In this document: positions 7,184 to 14,790 of the stretch, in pieces | Layout of the letters: the number at the start of each line of letters is the position of its first letter | How positions within the stretch are numbered: the first letter of the stretch is position 1 | Origin: Streptococcus sp. | GTDB lineage: Bacteria > Bacillota > Bacilli > Lactobacillales > Streptococcaceae | DNA: 27,436 nucleotides | Direction: 5' to 3' | NCBI GenBank assembly: GCA_003521145.1 | Contig: DOTL01000053.1 | Span: forward strand, 1 to 27,436 | Notes under the pieces: model-generated | Told to the model about the DNA's origin: nothing | Databases searched by the model: none | Seen by the model: the letters and a program-made list of their open reading frames with translations, nothing else | Translations under genes and position numbers: made by a program

Positions 7184-7250
7184 TCTAATCTTAATCATCA
7201 AAAAAGTCAAAATACTATTAATTCTAATCTTATAGACTGTGAAGATTAGA
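7184..7250 (-). repeat. Repeated 9-mer able to form alternative hairpins between queE and queF
   Basis: On minus, TCTAATCTT at 7250-7242 (overlapping the queE stop) can pair with either of two copies of AAGATTAGA, at 7231-7223 (10-nt loop) or 7192-7184 (49-nt loop). No U-run follows, so it is not an ordinary terminator. It may stabilise or process the queE-queF message; this is inference. Confidence 0.4.
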
Positions 7251-7962
7251 CACCACGCTCATTATCATAGAGTAGGGTATGAAGCTGAGGTAGGACACGC
7301 ACATTGCCCCACGAATTATCAGCAGCTACAGTCTCCCACAGTTCTTTTAGGCGATCTAATTGATGTTGGACAATATTACCCTCTGCTTTAGGTTCAGGAT
7401 TACCAGCCGAAAGAAACATGACATCTGGCTGATAACGTTCCTGAATCATTTTAGCAAAGGCTAAATCTGCATCATCGAAAACAGGAACCTTGAAGGTAAC
7501 TTTATCAGGATCAAGCTGAGAAATAATAAAGTCAAGGGTTTCCATATTGACTTCCATCTTGGATGATGGTGGTTTAGGACTTAAGGTTACTTGGTCAATA
7601 TCCTTTAGCCACTCCTGCCAGCGAGAACCCTGTGTTTCAACGGCCAGGATTACGCCTCTTGCCTTGAGTTTTGAAACGAGTTCAGCCATATTAGCCGCTA
7701 GCAAAGCTGGGTTCCCTCCAGATAGAGTAACATAGTCGTAAGTTCCTAGCGCATCCAAAGCTTCAATGACTTCATCAGCTGTCATACGAGTTGGCTTTTC
7801 TGAACCATCCCAAGTGAAGGCAGAATCACACCAATCACAGTGGTAATCACATCCTGCTGTCCTTACAAACATGGTTTTTTGACCAATTGCTCGCCCTTCC
7901 CCTTGAAAGGTTGGTCCAAAAATTTCAAGCACTGGTAGTTTGAGTACACGTTCTCTAGTCAT
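7246..7962 (-). CDS. queE: 7-carboxy-7-deazaguanine synthase (radical SAM)
   Basis: 238 residues from the ATG at 7962. It converts 6-carboxytetrahydropterin to 7-carboxy-7-deazaguanine. The [4Fe-4S]-binding motif is CDYHCDWC (Cys38, Cys42, Cys45, spacing CX3CX2C), preceded by GPTFQGEGRAIGQ, which is typical of QueE. GGGAG lies 7 nt before this start. An in-frame extension to 8019 would run 65 bp back into queD and lacks family sequence. The true start overlaps the queD stop by 8 bp, so the two are probably translationally coupled. Confidence 0.94.
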   Translation of the reverse strand: MTRERVLKLPVLEIFGPTFQGEGRAIGQKTMFVRTAGCDYHCDWCDSAFTWDGSEKPTRMTADEVIEALDALGTYDYVTLSGGNPALLAANMAELVSKLKARGVILAVETQGSRWQEWLKDIDQVTLSPKPPSSKMEVNMETLDFIISQLDPDKVTFKVPVFDDADLAFAKMIQERYQPDVMFLSAGNPEPKAEGNIVQHQLDRLKELWETVAADNSWGNVRVLPQLHTLLYDNERGV

Positions 7963-8398
7963 CCAACCACTCCCGTCTAAACTCTGCAAAGGCTGTTGGT
8001 GTTTCATAAAGGCGTACATATTCCAAACGAAGTTCCCTCTCCTCTGGCAGATGTTGACTCGTCATCTGGAAAATCCAGAAAACCATATTTTCCGCAGTTG
8101 TGTTCATATAAGGCAAAGTCTCGTTGAGATAACGGTGATCTAACTGAGGTTCCAAATGATCCTTGTAAATGCTCTTAAGGTCACTAAAATCGTAGGTCAT
8201 GCCACGTTCATCCAAGTAACCACTAACTGCTATTTGAAGATGGTAGGTATGACCATGAAGCGATTTGCATTTACCTTCATAATTAAAGAGATGGTGGGCA
8301 GCATCAAAAGTAAACTCTTTAGAAACCATTGTACGGTGATGATTGTAAACCAAGGACTCACCTGTTTCTTTTTTGATTTCTTTCGGTGCAAAGAACAT
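7955..8398 (-). CDS. queD: 6-carboxy-5,6,7,8-tetrahydropterin synthase
   Basis: 147 residues. It converts dihydroneopterin triphosphate to 6-carboxytetrahydropterin. The zinc ligands are visible as His35 (FDAAH) and His48/His50 (LHGH). The catalytic Cys44 is in GKCKSLHGH, and LDHRYLNE supplies the later conserved Asp/His. The ~22 residues before MVSKEFTF are longer than in the shortest homologues, so a start at the internal Met24 is possible. AGAGGAGAA precedes the ATG at 8398, which shares one base with the queC stop (TAATG). Confidence 0.93.
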   Translation of the reverse strand: MFFAPKEIKKETGESLVYNHHRTMVSKEFTFDAAHHLFNYEGKCKSLHGHTYHLQIAVSGYLDERGMTYDFSDLKSIYKDHLEPQLDHRYLNETLPYMNTTAENMVFWIFQMTSQHLPEERELRLEYVRLYETPTAFAEFRREWLDD

Positions 8399-9051
8399 TA
8401 AGCTTCTCCTCTTTCTGCTAGATATTTTTCAAGTCCTTTTTGACGCAAGTGACAGGCAGGGCATTCCCCACAACCAGTTCCAATAATACCGTTATAGCAA
8501 GTTAGCGTTTTTTCACGAACATAGTCAAAAGCTCCAAGTTGGTCAGCCAAAGCCCAAGTCTCAGCCTTATCCAACCACATAAGAGGGGTTTGGACAACGA
8601 AATCATAGGACATGGCAAGATTAAGTGTAACATTAAGGGATTTGACAAAAACATCACGACAGTCTGGATAACCAGAAAAGTCTGTCTCACAAACACCCGT
8701 AACAATGTCAGTGATACCACGTTGCTTAGCTAGAACAGCTGCAAAAGAAAGGAAGAGATGATTACGCCCATCTACAAAAGTATTAGGAACTTCACCTTCT
8801 TCTGCCTCAATCTCAATATCAGATGTTAAGGCATTTTCAGTAATTTGACCAAGCAAGGACATATCCAAAACATGGTGTTTAAGCCCTTGTTCTTGCGCAA
8901 TCTCTTTAGCTACTTCAATTTCCAAGCTATGACGTTGGCCGTAAGCAAAAGTAACTAATTCAACTGTTTCATAATGTTTTAGAGCCCAAAATAGGCAAGT
9001 AGTAGAATCTTGACCGCCACTAAAGACGACCAAAGCTGATTGACGTTTCAT
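8398..9051 (-). CDS. queC: 7-cyano-7-deazaguanine (preQ0) synthase
   Basis: 217 residues. This ATP-dependent enzyme turns 7-carboxy-7-deazaguanine plus ammonia into preQ0. The PP-loop SGGQDST is at residues 11-17. The zinc-binding cysteines near the C-terminus are Cys185, Cys194, Cys197 and Cys200 (GTGCGECPAC). It is the first gene of the operon and lies directly behind the preQ1-I-type leader. AGAGGAA precedes the ATG. Confidence 0.95.
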   Translation of the reverse strand: MKRQSALVVFSGGQDSTTCLFWALKHYETVELVTFAYGQRHSLEIEVAKEIAQEQGLKHHVLDMSLLGQITENALTSDIEIEAEEGEVPNTFVDGRNHLFLSFAAVLAKQRGITDIVTGVCETDFSGYPDCRDVFVKSLNVTLNLAMSYDFVVQTPLMWLDKAETWALADQLGAFDYVREKTLTCYNGIIGTGCGECPACHLRQKGLEKYLAERGEA

Positions 9052-9086
9052 AATATTCCTCTTTATTCGTGATGTCTAAGACACAT

Positions 9087-9108
9087 AAAAAGGCCCCTTG
9101 GGGGAGCC
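9087..9108 (-). terminator. Expression-platform terminator of the preQ1 riboswitch
   Basis: On minus, GG(CT)CCCC / GGGGCC (9108-9092, two-base bulge) followed by U5 (9091-9087), about 36 nt before the queC start. It lies downstream of the aptamer and would end transcription early when ligand is bound. Confidence 0.7.
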
Positions 9109-9124
9109 AAAAAAACGCCAGTAA

Positions 9125-9159
9125 TGGTTTTTTTTAGCGATGGTGTCTCCCAAACATCG
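9125..9159 (-). promoter_or_regulatory. preQ1-I riboswitch aptamer
   Basis: On minus, stem P1 is CGATG (9159-9155) / CATCG, enclosing a 12-nt loop that starts UU and ends ACAC. An A-rich tail (CTAAAAAAAA) follows, and then CCA (9127-9125), which can pair with UGG in the loop to form the pseudoknot P2. Loop length, the terminal ACAC with the ligand-pairing C, and the A-rich tail match the B. subtilis queC aptamer layout. Position before a que operon fits feedback control by preQ1. Seen: stem, loop and tail. Inferred: ligand binding. Confidence 0.75.
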
Positions 9160-9190
9160 AAAATGATTTATCTTTAATAGTCTATCACAG

Positions 9191-9220
9191 TTGAGAAAAA
9201 AAGAAAAGAGCCAAGGCTCT
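9191..9220 (-). terminator. ridA terminator
   Basis: On minus, AGAGC / GCTCT around a CTTG loop (9220-9207), followed by TTTTCTTTTTTT, six bases after the ridA stop. It separates ridA from the queuosine leader. The promoter for the que operon must lie between here and 9160; I see no convincing -35/-10 pair there. Confidence 0.75.
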
Positions 9221-9225
9221 CTTCA

Positions 9226-9606
9226 TTAATCAATCTCAGCGATAACTTCGATTTCAATTTTAACATCTTTTGGCAAACGTGCCACTTCTACTGCAGAACG
9301 TGCTGGGAAATCAGATGTAAAGGCAGTTGCATACACTTCGTTAAATGGAACGAAATCGTTAATGTCACTTAGGAAGCAAGTTGTTTTGACAACGTGGTCA
9401 AAGTCTGTACCAGCTTCTGCCAAAATAGCTCCAACATTTTTAAGAACTTGTTCTGTTTGTTCTTGAATTGTTTCGCCAATGATTTCACCTGTTTCTGGTG
9501 ACAATGGTACTTGACCAGAAGCGAACAAAAGATTGCCAACGATTTTACCTTGAACATAAGGTCCGATTGCTGCTGGTGCTTTATCAGTATGAATAGTTTT
9601 TGCCAT
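9226..9606 (-). CDS. ridA: RidA family reactive enamine/imine deaminase
   Basis: 126 residues, full length. RidA hydrolyses 2-aminoacrylate and related enamine intermediates released by PLP enzymes such as threonine/serine dehydratase, protecting branched-chain amino-acid synthesis. Arg103 in ARSAVEVARLP is the carboxylate-binding residue, and the C-terminal IEIEVIA completes the family signature. AAAGGAGAA lies 5 nt before the ATG. It is monocistronic, with its own promoter and terminator. A near-perfect CodY box lies in the promoter, consistent with a role around branched-chain amino acids. Confidence 0.94.
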   Translation of the reverse strand: MAKTIHTDKAPAAIGPYVQGKIVGNLLFASGQVPLSPETGEIIGETIQEQTEQVLKNVGAILAEAGTDFDHVVKTTCFLSDINDFVPFNEVYATAFTSDFPARSAVEVARLPKDVKIEIEVIAEID

Positions 9607-9635
9607 GATAGTTCTCCTTTGACTAATATGTTGCT

Positions 9636-9664
9636 ATTATAACAAAATATTCTGAAAATTGAAA
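9636..9664 (-). promoter_or_regulatory. ridA promoter
   Basis: On minus, an extended -10 (TGTTATAAT, TATAAT at 9636-9641) and a weak -35 TTTCAA (9659-9664) at 17 bp. The start is near 9629, with a leader of about 23 nt. Confidence 0.65.
9646..9660. promoter_or_regulatory. CodY box in the ridA promoter
   Basis: On minus the 15 bases AATTTTCAGAATATT match the CodY consensus AATTTTCWGAAAATT at 14 positions. The site fills the spacer between the -35 and -10 elements, so bound CodY should block RNA polymerase. CodY is the GTP/branched-chain-amino-acid sensor of Firmicutes. Repression is inferred. Confidence 0.6.
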
Positions 9665-9716
9665 CATATAATTCCAAAAAGAAAAGAATCAGCACTAGGC
9701 TAATCCTACTCCTACT

Positions 9717-9789
9717 ATTTCAGATACTTTTTGACATAGCTATAGTAGTCTGGTTTTTCTTTTTTATTAAGTGCAAAGAGCATTTGACC
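9717..9789 (-). pseudogene. 3' remnant of a lipoprotein gene (direct repeat copy 1)
   Basis: These 73 bp match 11270-11342 at all but one base (9723) and in the same orientation. They encode the last ~23 codons of the downstream lipoprotein (GQMLFALNKKEKPDYYSYVK, ending KYLK instead of KYMK, with an intact stop). Homology stops abruptly on both sides and no start or lipobox is present. The rest of 9661-9958 holds a terminator and no other recognisable gene. Confidence 0.85.
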
Positions 9790-9854
9790 TAAAGATTTCA
9801 CACGACTCGATTCTTATTGTAAAGGATGTGCGTACTTTACCCCAATTTTTAAAG

Positions 9855-9887
9855 ATAAAAAACTCTCCCTGCACAGCAGAGAGAGTT
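9855..9887 (-). terminator. Terminator of the MFS gene
   Basis: On minus, AACTCTCTCTGC / GCAGGGAGAGTT forms a 12-bp stem (one G-U) with a 3-nt loop, followed by TTTTATC. It lies about 70 nt after the MFS stop codon. Confidence 0.85.
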
Positions 9888-9958
9888 CGTTCGGATTTTG
9901 TTAAGCAAGATGCTATTATAGAATTTAAACTTATGTAGACTAATAAAAGTCTGGAATA

Positions 9959-11158
9959 TTAATCCATCTTTGTCCCTTTATTTATTATCTTGCCCATTTT
10001 CCCCAATCCAATCATTAAGAGAGGGAAAGAGAATAGCGTTACAAGGCCCAGGATGATAAAGACTACTACAAATCCATAACTATCGATGAACCAACCCGTC
10101 AGTGGGAAGATGACAATCATGGATAGACTAAACATCATCGAATTGATGCTCAGCATGGTTGCCCGTACACTGGATGGTAAATAGCCTTGTAAATCATTGT
10201 AGTAAATGGGTTGATAAACCGCATAAAGTGCATTGGTCAAGAGATAAACACTTAGATAGGCGAATGGAGTTCTCAACCATACCAACAGCAAGGCCAACCC
10301 TGTCAGGGCAACCAGAATTGGAAAGACTTGATTGCTATTCCATTTTTTCCCGATTTGACTAGCTAGATAAACAGCTAGAAGATTTAAGAGACTACCAGCA
10401 AGCATGATGAGCGATACTTGCCAACTGGCTAGGTCACTGATTTTCTGTTGGTAGTAAAAATAAAACATACACATGATGGTTCCTAGCAGTTGATAGGTGA
10501 GCATCCAGTAAAATAAGACCGGTTTCTCCTGCCATTCTTGTTTCACCACCACCAATATCCGTTTTAAGGTTAAGCGATCTCTTTCATCACTCTTAGTTTC
10601 TAGCTCCTTCATCAGAAAAATCAAGAGAATGGAAACTAATGAAAGGCCAATCGCAATATGATAGGTCCAAGCCAAGGCTCCGTGAACAAAGAAACCAGCA
10701 ACAACTGTACCTAGAGTTCGGGTGGCTTCTGCCACACCAGACAAAAAGCTAGAAATCTGAAGATAGCGGTCCTTTTGACCTGCTTCAACTGCTGAATCAT
10801 ATAAGAAAGCCGTACTGGTCCCCGAATCAAAATTGTAAGACCAAGCATTGACCATCATGGCAATCGCATAGATCCAAAAATTTCCCTGACCAAGTAAGAT
10901 CAAGACAGAGGATCCAATACTGGCCAAGCGAGCCAAATAGAGATTGGTTTTGTAGCTAAACCGATCGGCCAACATACCTGATGGAATCTCACACAAGAGA
11001 CTTGTCCCATGAAAGATACTTTCTAGTAAACCGATTTGAAGTAAGGAAAGACCATTCTGAATGAAAAATAAAATCCAAAAACTGGTGATTCCAAAATAAG
11101 ATGTGAATTCCAGTCCTGCTAGAAGTGGAATATTGCCTTTGTAAGTTCTTTTAAACAT
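9959..11158 (-). CDS. Major facilitator superfamily transporter
   Basis: 399 residues with about 12 hydrophobic segments. The conserved cytoplasmic loop 2-3 motif appears as SGMLADRFSYK (about residues 60-70), the MFS motif A. A longer hydrophilic central loop (ELETKSDERDRLTLKR) separates the two halves. Substrate unknown: the family includes drug and metabolite exporters, and nothing in the neighbours narrows it. The ATG at 11158 has only a weak ribosome site (AAAGTGAG), and I see no clear promoter. The gene lies between two direct copies of a lipoprotein 3' end and has its own terminator, so it looks like a self-contained insert in an otherwise conserved neighbourhood. Confidence 0.85.
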   Translation of the reverse strand: MFKRTYKGNIPLLAGLEFTSYFGITSFWILFFIQNGLSLLQIGLLESIFHGTSLLCEIPSGMLADRFSYKTNLYLARLASIGSSVLILLGQGNFWIYAIAMMVNAWSYNFDSGTSTAFLYDSAVEAGQKDRYLQISSFLSGVAEATRTLGTVVAGFFVHGALAWTYHIAIGLSLVSILLIFLMKELETKSDERDRLTLKRILVVVKQEWQEKPVLFYWMLTYQLLGTIMCMFYFYYQQKISDLASWQVSLIMLAGSLLNLLAVYLASQIGKKWNSNQVFPILVALTGLALLLVWLRTPFAYLSVYLLTNALYAVYQPIYYNDLQGYLPSSVRATMLSINSMMFSLSMIVIFPLTGWFIDSYGFVVVFIILGLVTLFSFPLLMIGLGKMGKIINKGTKMD

Positions 11159-11247
11159 CGTTTTCTCACTTTCAATATGTAATTTGATTGTTTCTAAAAG
11201 ACTTACTTAGAGTTGCCTTCATTTTCCTCACATCTTTCATTTAAAGT

Positions 11248-11269
11248 AAAAACGCCAGTTGGCGTTTTT
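11248..11269 (-). terminator. Terminator after the lipoprotein gene
   Basis: AAAAACGCC / GGCGTTTTT, a perfect 9-bp stem with a 4-nt AGTT loop, symmetric and so active in either direction. The lipoprotein stop codon is part of the hairpin arm. It would end the ypmB-aspC-asnS-lipoprotein transcript. Confidence 0.85.
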
Positions 11270-11675
11270 ATTTCATATACTTTTTGACATAGCTATAGTA
11301 GTCTGGTTTTTCTTTTTTATTAAGTGCAAAGAGCATTTGACCCTTAAGGGGTTCTTTCTCATCATTTGGTTGTAGAAAAAGAGCAACCTCTTTGGATTTA
11401 GGTGGGAAAAATACCGTATAAGACGTTTCTTTTCCCTGATCTTTTACTTTTAGCGAATAATAGGTAAAGTCATCTTTAGACTTGGGACCATCCACTGTAT
11501 AGTTATAATCCTGCTCACCAATCTTGACCTTATCTTTCTTGAAGACAATCGTATAATCCTTCTTTAAGGCATCTTGTGCCTGCCATTCACCCTCTAGTGA
11601 GGGAGCAGACTTGCTACAAGCTACCATCAAAACCATACAAAGTAAGGTCAAAAGACCAAGTAACCATCTTTTCAT
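11268..11675 (-). CDS. Small secreted lipoprotein, function unknown
   Basis: 135 residues. A lipoprotein signal peptide ends at LMVAC, with the lipidated Cys at residue 20. The mature part is hydrophilic, Lys-rich and has alternating residues suggesting a small beta-rich fold (SLEGEWQAQDALKKDYTIVF; FTYYSLKVKDQGKETSYTVF). I do not recognise a domain. AGGAG lies 9 nt before the ATG, and the gene starts 26 bp after asnS, so it is probably co-transcribed with it. Its last 73 bp are duplicated on the far side of the MFS gene. Confidence 0.82.
   Translation of the reverse strand: MKRWLLGLLTLLCMVLMVACSKSAPSLEGEWQAQDALKKDYTIVFKKDKVKIGEQDYNYTVDGPKSKDDFTYYSLKVKDQGKETSYTVFFPPKSKEVALFLQPNDEKEPLKGQMLFALNKKEKPDYYSYVKKYMK
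11270..11342. repeat. Direct repeat copy 2 (lipoprotein 3' end)
   Basis: Matches 9717-9789 with one mismatch over 73 bp, offset 1553 bp. The left boundary coincides with the edge of the terminator hairpin. The pair brackets the MFS gene in direct orientation. Confidence 0.9.
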
Positions 11676-11701
11676 ACTTTTGCACTCCTAGAGAATTTTA
11701 C

Positions 11702-13048
11702 TTATGGTTTGATACGGTGCAACATACGTGGGAATGGAATAGCTTCACGAATGTGTTTTGTTCCAGCTACGAAAGTAACCATACGTTCAATACCGATACC
11801 AAAACCACCGTGTGGTACCGAACCATATTTACGAAGGTCAAGGTAGAATTCGTATTCTGAACGATCCATTCCGAGTTCTTCCATTTTTGCTACAAGGGCA
11901 TCGTAATCATCTTCACGCATTGAACCACCAATGATTTCACCATAACCTTCTGGAGCCAAAAGGTCTGCACAAAGAACGCGCTCTGGATTACCAGGAACAG
12001 GTTTCATGTAGAAGGCCTTAAAGCTTGCTGGGTAATTAACGACGAATGTTGGAACACCAAAATAGTTTGAAATCCAAGTTTCGTGCGGTGAACCGAAGTC
12101 ATCCCCATGTTCGAGGTGCTCGTAATCTGTATCTTCATCATTTTCATGTGCTTGAAGAAGGTCAATAGCTTCATCATAAGACACGCGCTTGAATGGCTCA
12201 GCAATGTATTTCTTAAGAAGATCCACATCACGTTCAAGGATATCAAGAGCTTGTGGCGCACGATCAATCACACCTTGAATAAGTGCTTTAACATAAGCTT
12301 CTTGCAAGTCAAGTGACTCATCATGTGTCAGGAATGAATACTCAGCATCCATCATCCAGAACTCAGTCAAGTGACGACGTGTTTTTGATTTTTCAGCACG
12401 GAAAACAGGACCAAAGTCAAAGACACGACCAAGAGCCATTGCACCAGCTTCAAGGTAAAGCTGACCAGATTGGCTTAGGTAAGCAGGAGTACCAAAGTAA
12501 TCTGTTTCAAACAATTCTGTTGAATCTTCAGCAGCATTTCCTGACAAAATTGGACTATCAAATTTGATGAAACCATTTTTATCAAAGAATTCGTATGTTG
12601 CGTAAATAATCGCATTACGAATTTGTTGGACAGCCATTTGTTTACGTGAACGCAACCAAAGGTGACGATTATCCATCAAGAAGTCAGTTCCGTGTTCTTT
12701 TGGTGTGATTGGGTAATCATGTGACTCACCGATGACTTCTACTGCTGTCACATCCAACTCGTAACCAAATTTTGAACGTTCATCTTCTTTAACCACACCA
12801 GTCACATAAACTGATGTTTCTTGGCTAAGGCGTTTAACAGTATCAAATTTTTCAGTTCCTTCTTCTTCACCGTATTTTTCGATGAAGTTAGGTTTGAAAG
12901 CTACAGCTTGGAAGAAGGCAGTTCCATCACGCAATTGAAGAAAGGCCAATTTCCCTTTACCTGATTTATTAGCTACCCATGCACCGATAGTGATTTCTTC
13001 ATCCACATGTTTAGGCACATCAATAATTGAAACTAATTGTTTAGACAT
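11702..13048 (-). CDS. asnS: Asparagine-tRNA ligase
   Basis: 448 residues, normal length. An N-terminal OB-fold anticodon-binding domain (about 1-110) is followed by the class II aminoacyl-tRNA synthetase core. Motif 2 is seen as FRAEKSKTRRHLTEFWMMDA, and motif 3 as GFGIGIERMVTFV near the C-terminus. It charges tRNA-Asn with asparagine in the cytoplasm. The ATG at 13048 is preceded by a modest AGAGAAG. It lies 36 bp after aspC and 26 bp before the lipoprotein gene. The ypmB-aspC-asnS order is the same as B. subtilis ypmB-aspB-asnS. No T-box leader is present. Confidence 0.97.
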   Translation of the reverse strand: MSKQLVSIIDVPKHVDEEITIGAWVANKSGKGKLAFLQLRDGTAFFQAVAFKPNFIEKYGEEEGTEKFDTVKRLSQETSVYVTGVVKEDERSKFGYELDVTAVEVIGESHDYPITPKEHGTDFLMDNRHLWLRSRKQMAVQQIRNAIIYATYEFFDKNGFIKFDSPILSGNAAEDSTELFETDYFGTPAYLSQSGQLYLEAGAMALGRVFDFGPVFRAEKSKTRRHLTEFWMMDAEYSFLTHDESLDLQEAYVKALIQGVIDRAPQALDILERDVDLLKKYIAEPFKRVSYDEAIDLLQAHENDEDTDYEHLEHGDDFGSPHETWISNYFGVPTFVVNYPASFKAFYMKPVPGNPERVLCADLLAPEGYGEIIGGSMREDDYDALVAKMEELGMDRSEYEFYLDLRKYGSVPHGGFGIGIERMVTFVAGTKHIREAIPFPRMLHRIKP

Positions 13049-13084
13049 GTAATTACTTCTCTTTTCTTTTAATCTATATTAATT

Positions 13085-14266
13085 CTATTTTTCCATAAAG
13101 GCTTTGATTCGGCGGACTGCTTCTTTCAAAGTATCCAAGTCTGTTGCATAGCTAAGACGAATATTTTCAGGTGCGCCAAATCCTGCACCTGTTACCAAAG
13201 CCACTTCAGCCTCTTCAAGAATAGCATTTGTAAAATCATTTACATCTGTATAACCCTTGATTTCCATCGCTTTTTTAACATTAGGGAAGAGGTAAAAGGC
13301 ACCCTGAGGTTTGATGACTTCAAAACCAGGTACTTCAGCTAGGAGTGGATAAATTGTATTCAAACGTTCTTCAAAGGCCTGACGCATTTCTTCGATAGAA
13401 GACTGATCACCAGTTAAGGCTTCAATAGCAGCGTATTGGGAAACTGCTGTAAGATTTGATGTTGTTTGGCTAATAATCTTCGCCATTCCTGAAATAATTT
13501 CTGGATCTCCTACAGCAAATCCCACGCGCCAACCTGTCATAGCATAGGTCTTAGAAACACCATTAATCACAATTGTTTGCTTACGAATGGCATCTGACAA
13601 GCTTGAAATTGGTGTGAAAGTGTTGCCATTATAGACCAAACGGCCATAGATATCATCTGCTAAAATCAAAATATCGTGCTCAACCGCCCAGTCCCCGATT
13701 GCTTGCAATTCTTCCTTGCTGTAAATCATTCCTGTTGGATTTGATGGAGAGTTAAGCAAGACAACTTTTGTTTTTTCAGTACGAGCAGCTTCAAGTTGTT
13801 CAACCGTTGCTTTAAAATGATTAGCTTCAGTCGTTTGGAAAGTAACCGGAACACCCTCAACCATTTTAACCTGGTCTACGTAAGAAACCCAGCAAGGCGT
13901 TGGAATAATGACTTCATCACCAGGGTTAATGACCGTAGCAAAGAAAGCATATAAGATAAACTTAGCACCAGTGCCGACAACAACCTCATTTGGTTTCACA
14001 GCATAACCGTAGAAATTTTCCATGTAAGTGCTGATCGCATCCTTGAGTTCCGGAAGTCCAGAAGCCACGGTATAAAAACTTGCTTTACCATTTTCAATAG
14101 AAGCGATGGCCGCATCTTGAATGTTCTTAGGTGTTACAAAATCTGGTTCACCAAGTGTCAAACTCAAAATATTACGTCCTTGAGCTTTAAGAGCTTTAGC
14201 ACGCGCACTGGCAGCTAAAGTAACACTTTCTTCCATTTGTAATACACGATTTGATAATTTTGTCAT
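13085..14266 (-). CDS. aspC: Aspartate aminotransferase (class I PLP enzyme)
   Basis: 393 residues from the ATG at 14266 (MTKLSNRV). It transfers the amino group between aspartate/2-oxoglutarate and oxaloacetate/glutamate. The PLP lysine is Lys239 in NGVSKTYAMTGWR. SNPTG (about 175-179) and the Asp of LADDIYGRL are the other cofactor-site landmarks. GGAAGGA precedes this start. A 16-codon in-frame extension to 14314 would overlap ypmB and does not look like the family. Supplying aspartate beside asnS links the two genes metabolically. The I-gamma subfamily also includes broader-specificity enzymes. Confidence 0.93.
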   Translation of the reverse strand: MTKLSNRVLQMEESVTLAASARAKALKAQGRNILSLTLGEPDFVTPKNIQDAAIASIENGKASFYTVASGLPELKDAISTYMENFYGYAVKPNEVVVGTGAKFILYAFFATVINPGDEVIIPTPCWVSYVDQVKMVEGVPVTFQTTEANHFKATVEQLEAARTEKTKVVLLNSPSNPTGMIYSKEELQAIGDWAVEHDILILADDIYGRLVYNGNTFTPISSLSDAIRKQTIVINGVSKTYAMTGWRVGFAVGDPEIISGMAKIISQTTSNLTAVSQYAAIEALTGDQSSIEEMRQAFEERLNTIYPLLAEVPGFEVIKPQGAFYLFPNVKKAMEIKGYTDVNDFTNAILEEAEVALVTGAGFGAPENIRLSYATDLDTLKEAVRRIKAFMEK

Positions 14267-14270
14267 TTCA

Positions 14271-14753
14271 TTATAGTCCTTCCACTTTAATAACCTGACC
14301 TGAGGTAAAATCAACCAGATAATACTGGGTTCCTGACTTCACTTCCCAAATAGGAGCTTTACCATATTTTCCTAGGTGGACATAGGATATCTCCTTAGCA
14401 CCATAGGCCTTAGCAGCTTTCTTAGCCACTGACTTACTAATACCATCAGATTGCTTGTAGATATCAACCACACCTGAATCAGGACTCATGATAACAGCCA
14501 GCTTCTCACCTTGACTAGACTTTCCAAGAAGTCCGTAATAGGTAGACTCACCATGGTAAATATCAAATTCAGTAACAGTCTTAACATCTGCTTTGCTCTC
14601 TGCTATGGCAATAACCTTCTTTTCAGCGTCTACGTAAGGCTTAGTCGCTACAATAAGAATAGCAGTCACAGAGGCAATTAAGGTCACAACGATTACAATT
14701 ATCCCAAAAATGAGCTGTTGCTTTTTTGTCCAAGGTGAACGTTGTTTACGCAT
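14271..14753 (-). CDS. ypmB: YpmB-like membrane-anchored protein (DUF5590)
   Basis: 160 residues from the ATG at 14753, which has a strong AGGAGG 4 nt upstream. An in-frame extension to 14816 is rejected on that basis. One transmembrane helix (about 14-36) follows a basic N-terminus (MRKQRSPWTKKQQ), so the C-terminal ~120 residues should lie outside the cell. That part looks like PepSY-type repeats (AKAYGAKEISYVHLG; GTQYYLVDFTSGQVIKVEGL). The position between dinG and aspC matches B. subtilis ypmB. The function is unknown. Only 4 bp separate its stop from aspC. Confidence 0.85.
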   Translation of the reverse strand: MRKQRSPWTKKQQLIFGIIVIVVTLIASVTAILIVATKPYVDAEKKVIAIAESKADVKTVTEFDIYHGESTYYGLLGKSSQGEKLAVIMSPDSGVVDIYKQSDGISKSVAKKAAKAYGAKEISYVHLGKYGKAPIWEVKSGTQYYLVDFTSGQVIKVEGL

Positions 14754-14781
14754 AATGCCTCCTAAAAAAGTTTCTGAATTT

Positions 14782-14790
14782 ATTATATCA
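14782..14790 (-). promoter_or_regulatory. Promoter of the ypmB-aspC-asnS operon (extended -10)
   Basis: On minus, TGATATAAT (TATAAT at 14782-14787), 28 bp before the ypmB ATG. No good -35 is visible; TGTAAA lies 17 bp upstream. The intergenic stretch 14791-14910 also has a 6-bp ACTCAG/CTGAGT pairing without a U-run. Confidence 0.6.

Noticed and set aside
9063..9070. ComX (competence sigma) box resembling TACGAATA upstream of queC
   Set aside because: The minus strand reads CACGAATA, one mismatch, but it lies between the riboswitch terminator and the queC ribosome site, and a similar 8-mer occurs inside dinG coding sequence. Chance is the simpler explanation.
13049..13084. T-box leader before asnS
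   Set aside because: The gap to aspC is only 36 bp, with no specifier loop, T-box sequence or terminator.
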